This document shows positions 39,163 to 39,345 of a stretch of 39,345 nt of DNA, piece by piece (within the stretch, counting starts at the first letter, position 1; each line of letters opens with the position of its first letter). The notes under the pieces are model-generated. The model was not told the origin of the DNA. It searched no databases and saw only the letters and a program-made list of their open reading frames with translations. The DNA lies in assembly GCA_046593925.1 (NCBI GenBank), contig JBKJQN010000029.1:1-39345 (forward strand), read 5' to 3'. The position numbers and the translations under genes were made by a program. The DNA is from JAYVYM01 sp046593925. Its GTDB lineage: Bacteria > Actinomycetota > Actinomycetes > Mycobacteriales > SCTD01.

Positions 39163-39345
39163 GTGGACAAGGTCGTCGTTGTCGCCACGTCAAGGGATCG
39201 CACCAACGGACAACAGGTGCTGTTCGGGCCACGGGAAGGGACGGGCTGGGTCGGCTTGCGCCGTCGATTCCTAGGACCAATGGCCCTAGCCGACCGGGGT
39301 GGCCTACAAGAGGCTGCAGCGAGTCCTCGACACCCGGCGTCGCGG
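39163..39345 (+). CDS. Doubtful partial ORF at the right edge
   Basis: GTG 39163 has GGAGGGG six bases upstream and the frame (VDKVVVVATSRDRTNGQQVL) stays open to the window end, 61 codons. The first 20 residues are plausible, but later codons have unusual usage and the frame crosses a strong palindrome at 39271-39289. It may be a short decayed gene, with the true next gene starting outside the window. No family recognised. Confidence 0.2.
   Translation, partial: MDKVVVVATSRDRTNGQQVLFGPREGTGWVGLRRRFLGPMALADRGGLQEAAASPRHPASR
39271..39289. promoter_or_regulatory. Near-palindromic operator resembling a DevR/DosR box
   Basis: CTAGGACCAATGGCCCTAG has arms CTAGGACCA and TGGCCCTAG around a central A, with one mismatch. 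The GGACC-AAT-GGCCC core resembles the GGGAC...GGCCC/GTCCC boxes bound by the DevR/DosR hypoxia regulator in actinobacteria. No gene on either side inside the window clearly uses it. A plus-strand target would begin beyond the right edge. Confidence 0.4.

Overview
The window is very GC-rich with strong GC3 bias and many GTG/TTG starts. It carries families that are largely actinobacterial: a DUF3039 protein, tRNA adenosine deaminase-associated proteins, an Sdh1-type succinate dehydrogenase with one large membrane anchor, a PH-domain membrane protein and a DUF6629-like protein. The best reading is a chromosomal segment of an actinobacterium; the genus cannot be fixed from this sequence. No phage, intact insertion sequence, plasmid replication gene or CRISPR array was seen.

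Layout. Bases 1-1685 (minus) hold a short operon of membrane-associated proteins cut by the left edge. Bases 1760-3735 carry rarD and murB, overlapping. A 92-residue unknown follows, then sdhC-like, sdhA and sdhB (4170-7530). Next on the minus strand are dodecin, a DUF3039 protein and an unknown membrane protein. Bases 9059-10541 hold two tandem paralogous deaminase-associated proteins coupled to tadA, followed by tRNA-Ser(CGA) at 10552. About 870 bases of decayed sequence follow, including remnants that look like a nucleotidyltransferase (MNT)/HEPN pair. Then come a VOC protein, a Gly/Ser/Pro-rich secreted protein, a LigB-type dioxygenase, and a 40-residue microprotein coupled to a Cys-containing membrane protein.

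The centre (15186-24569) is the most system-like part: a divergent Pst-like locus. On the minus strand are a 776-residue secreted PstS-related protein with a C-terminal membrane segment, a translationally coupled sortase-fold protein lacking all recognisable catalytic residues, and, beyond a strong hairpin, a secreted PstS-like binding protein. On the plus strand are pstC, pstA, pstB and a second C-terminally anchored PstS-like protein, joined by 4-base overlaps. No ordinary PstS lipoprotein is present.

The right part carries a GH26-like exported glycosidase next to a NitT/TauT-type transporter (25732-28361), a small ABM-type monooxygenase, and an OpuC-type osmolyte transporter (28926-32626) whose binding protein appears circularly permuted. 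It continues with a zinc alcohol dehydrogenase and a probable copper locus: an alpha/beta hydrolase, a Met-rich small membrane protein and a Tat-exported multicopper oxidase with a Met-rich loop. About 1 kb of unassignable sequence precedes the DUF6629-like protein. Near the right edge is a 19-bp near-palindrome resembling a DevR/DosR box.

The operons handle uptake of phosphate-like, organic nitrogen/sulfur-like and osmolyte ligands, plus respiration (Sdh), cell-wall synthesis (MurB) and tRNA wobble editing (TadA). All functional statements rest on motif and family recognition by eye; no database search was run.
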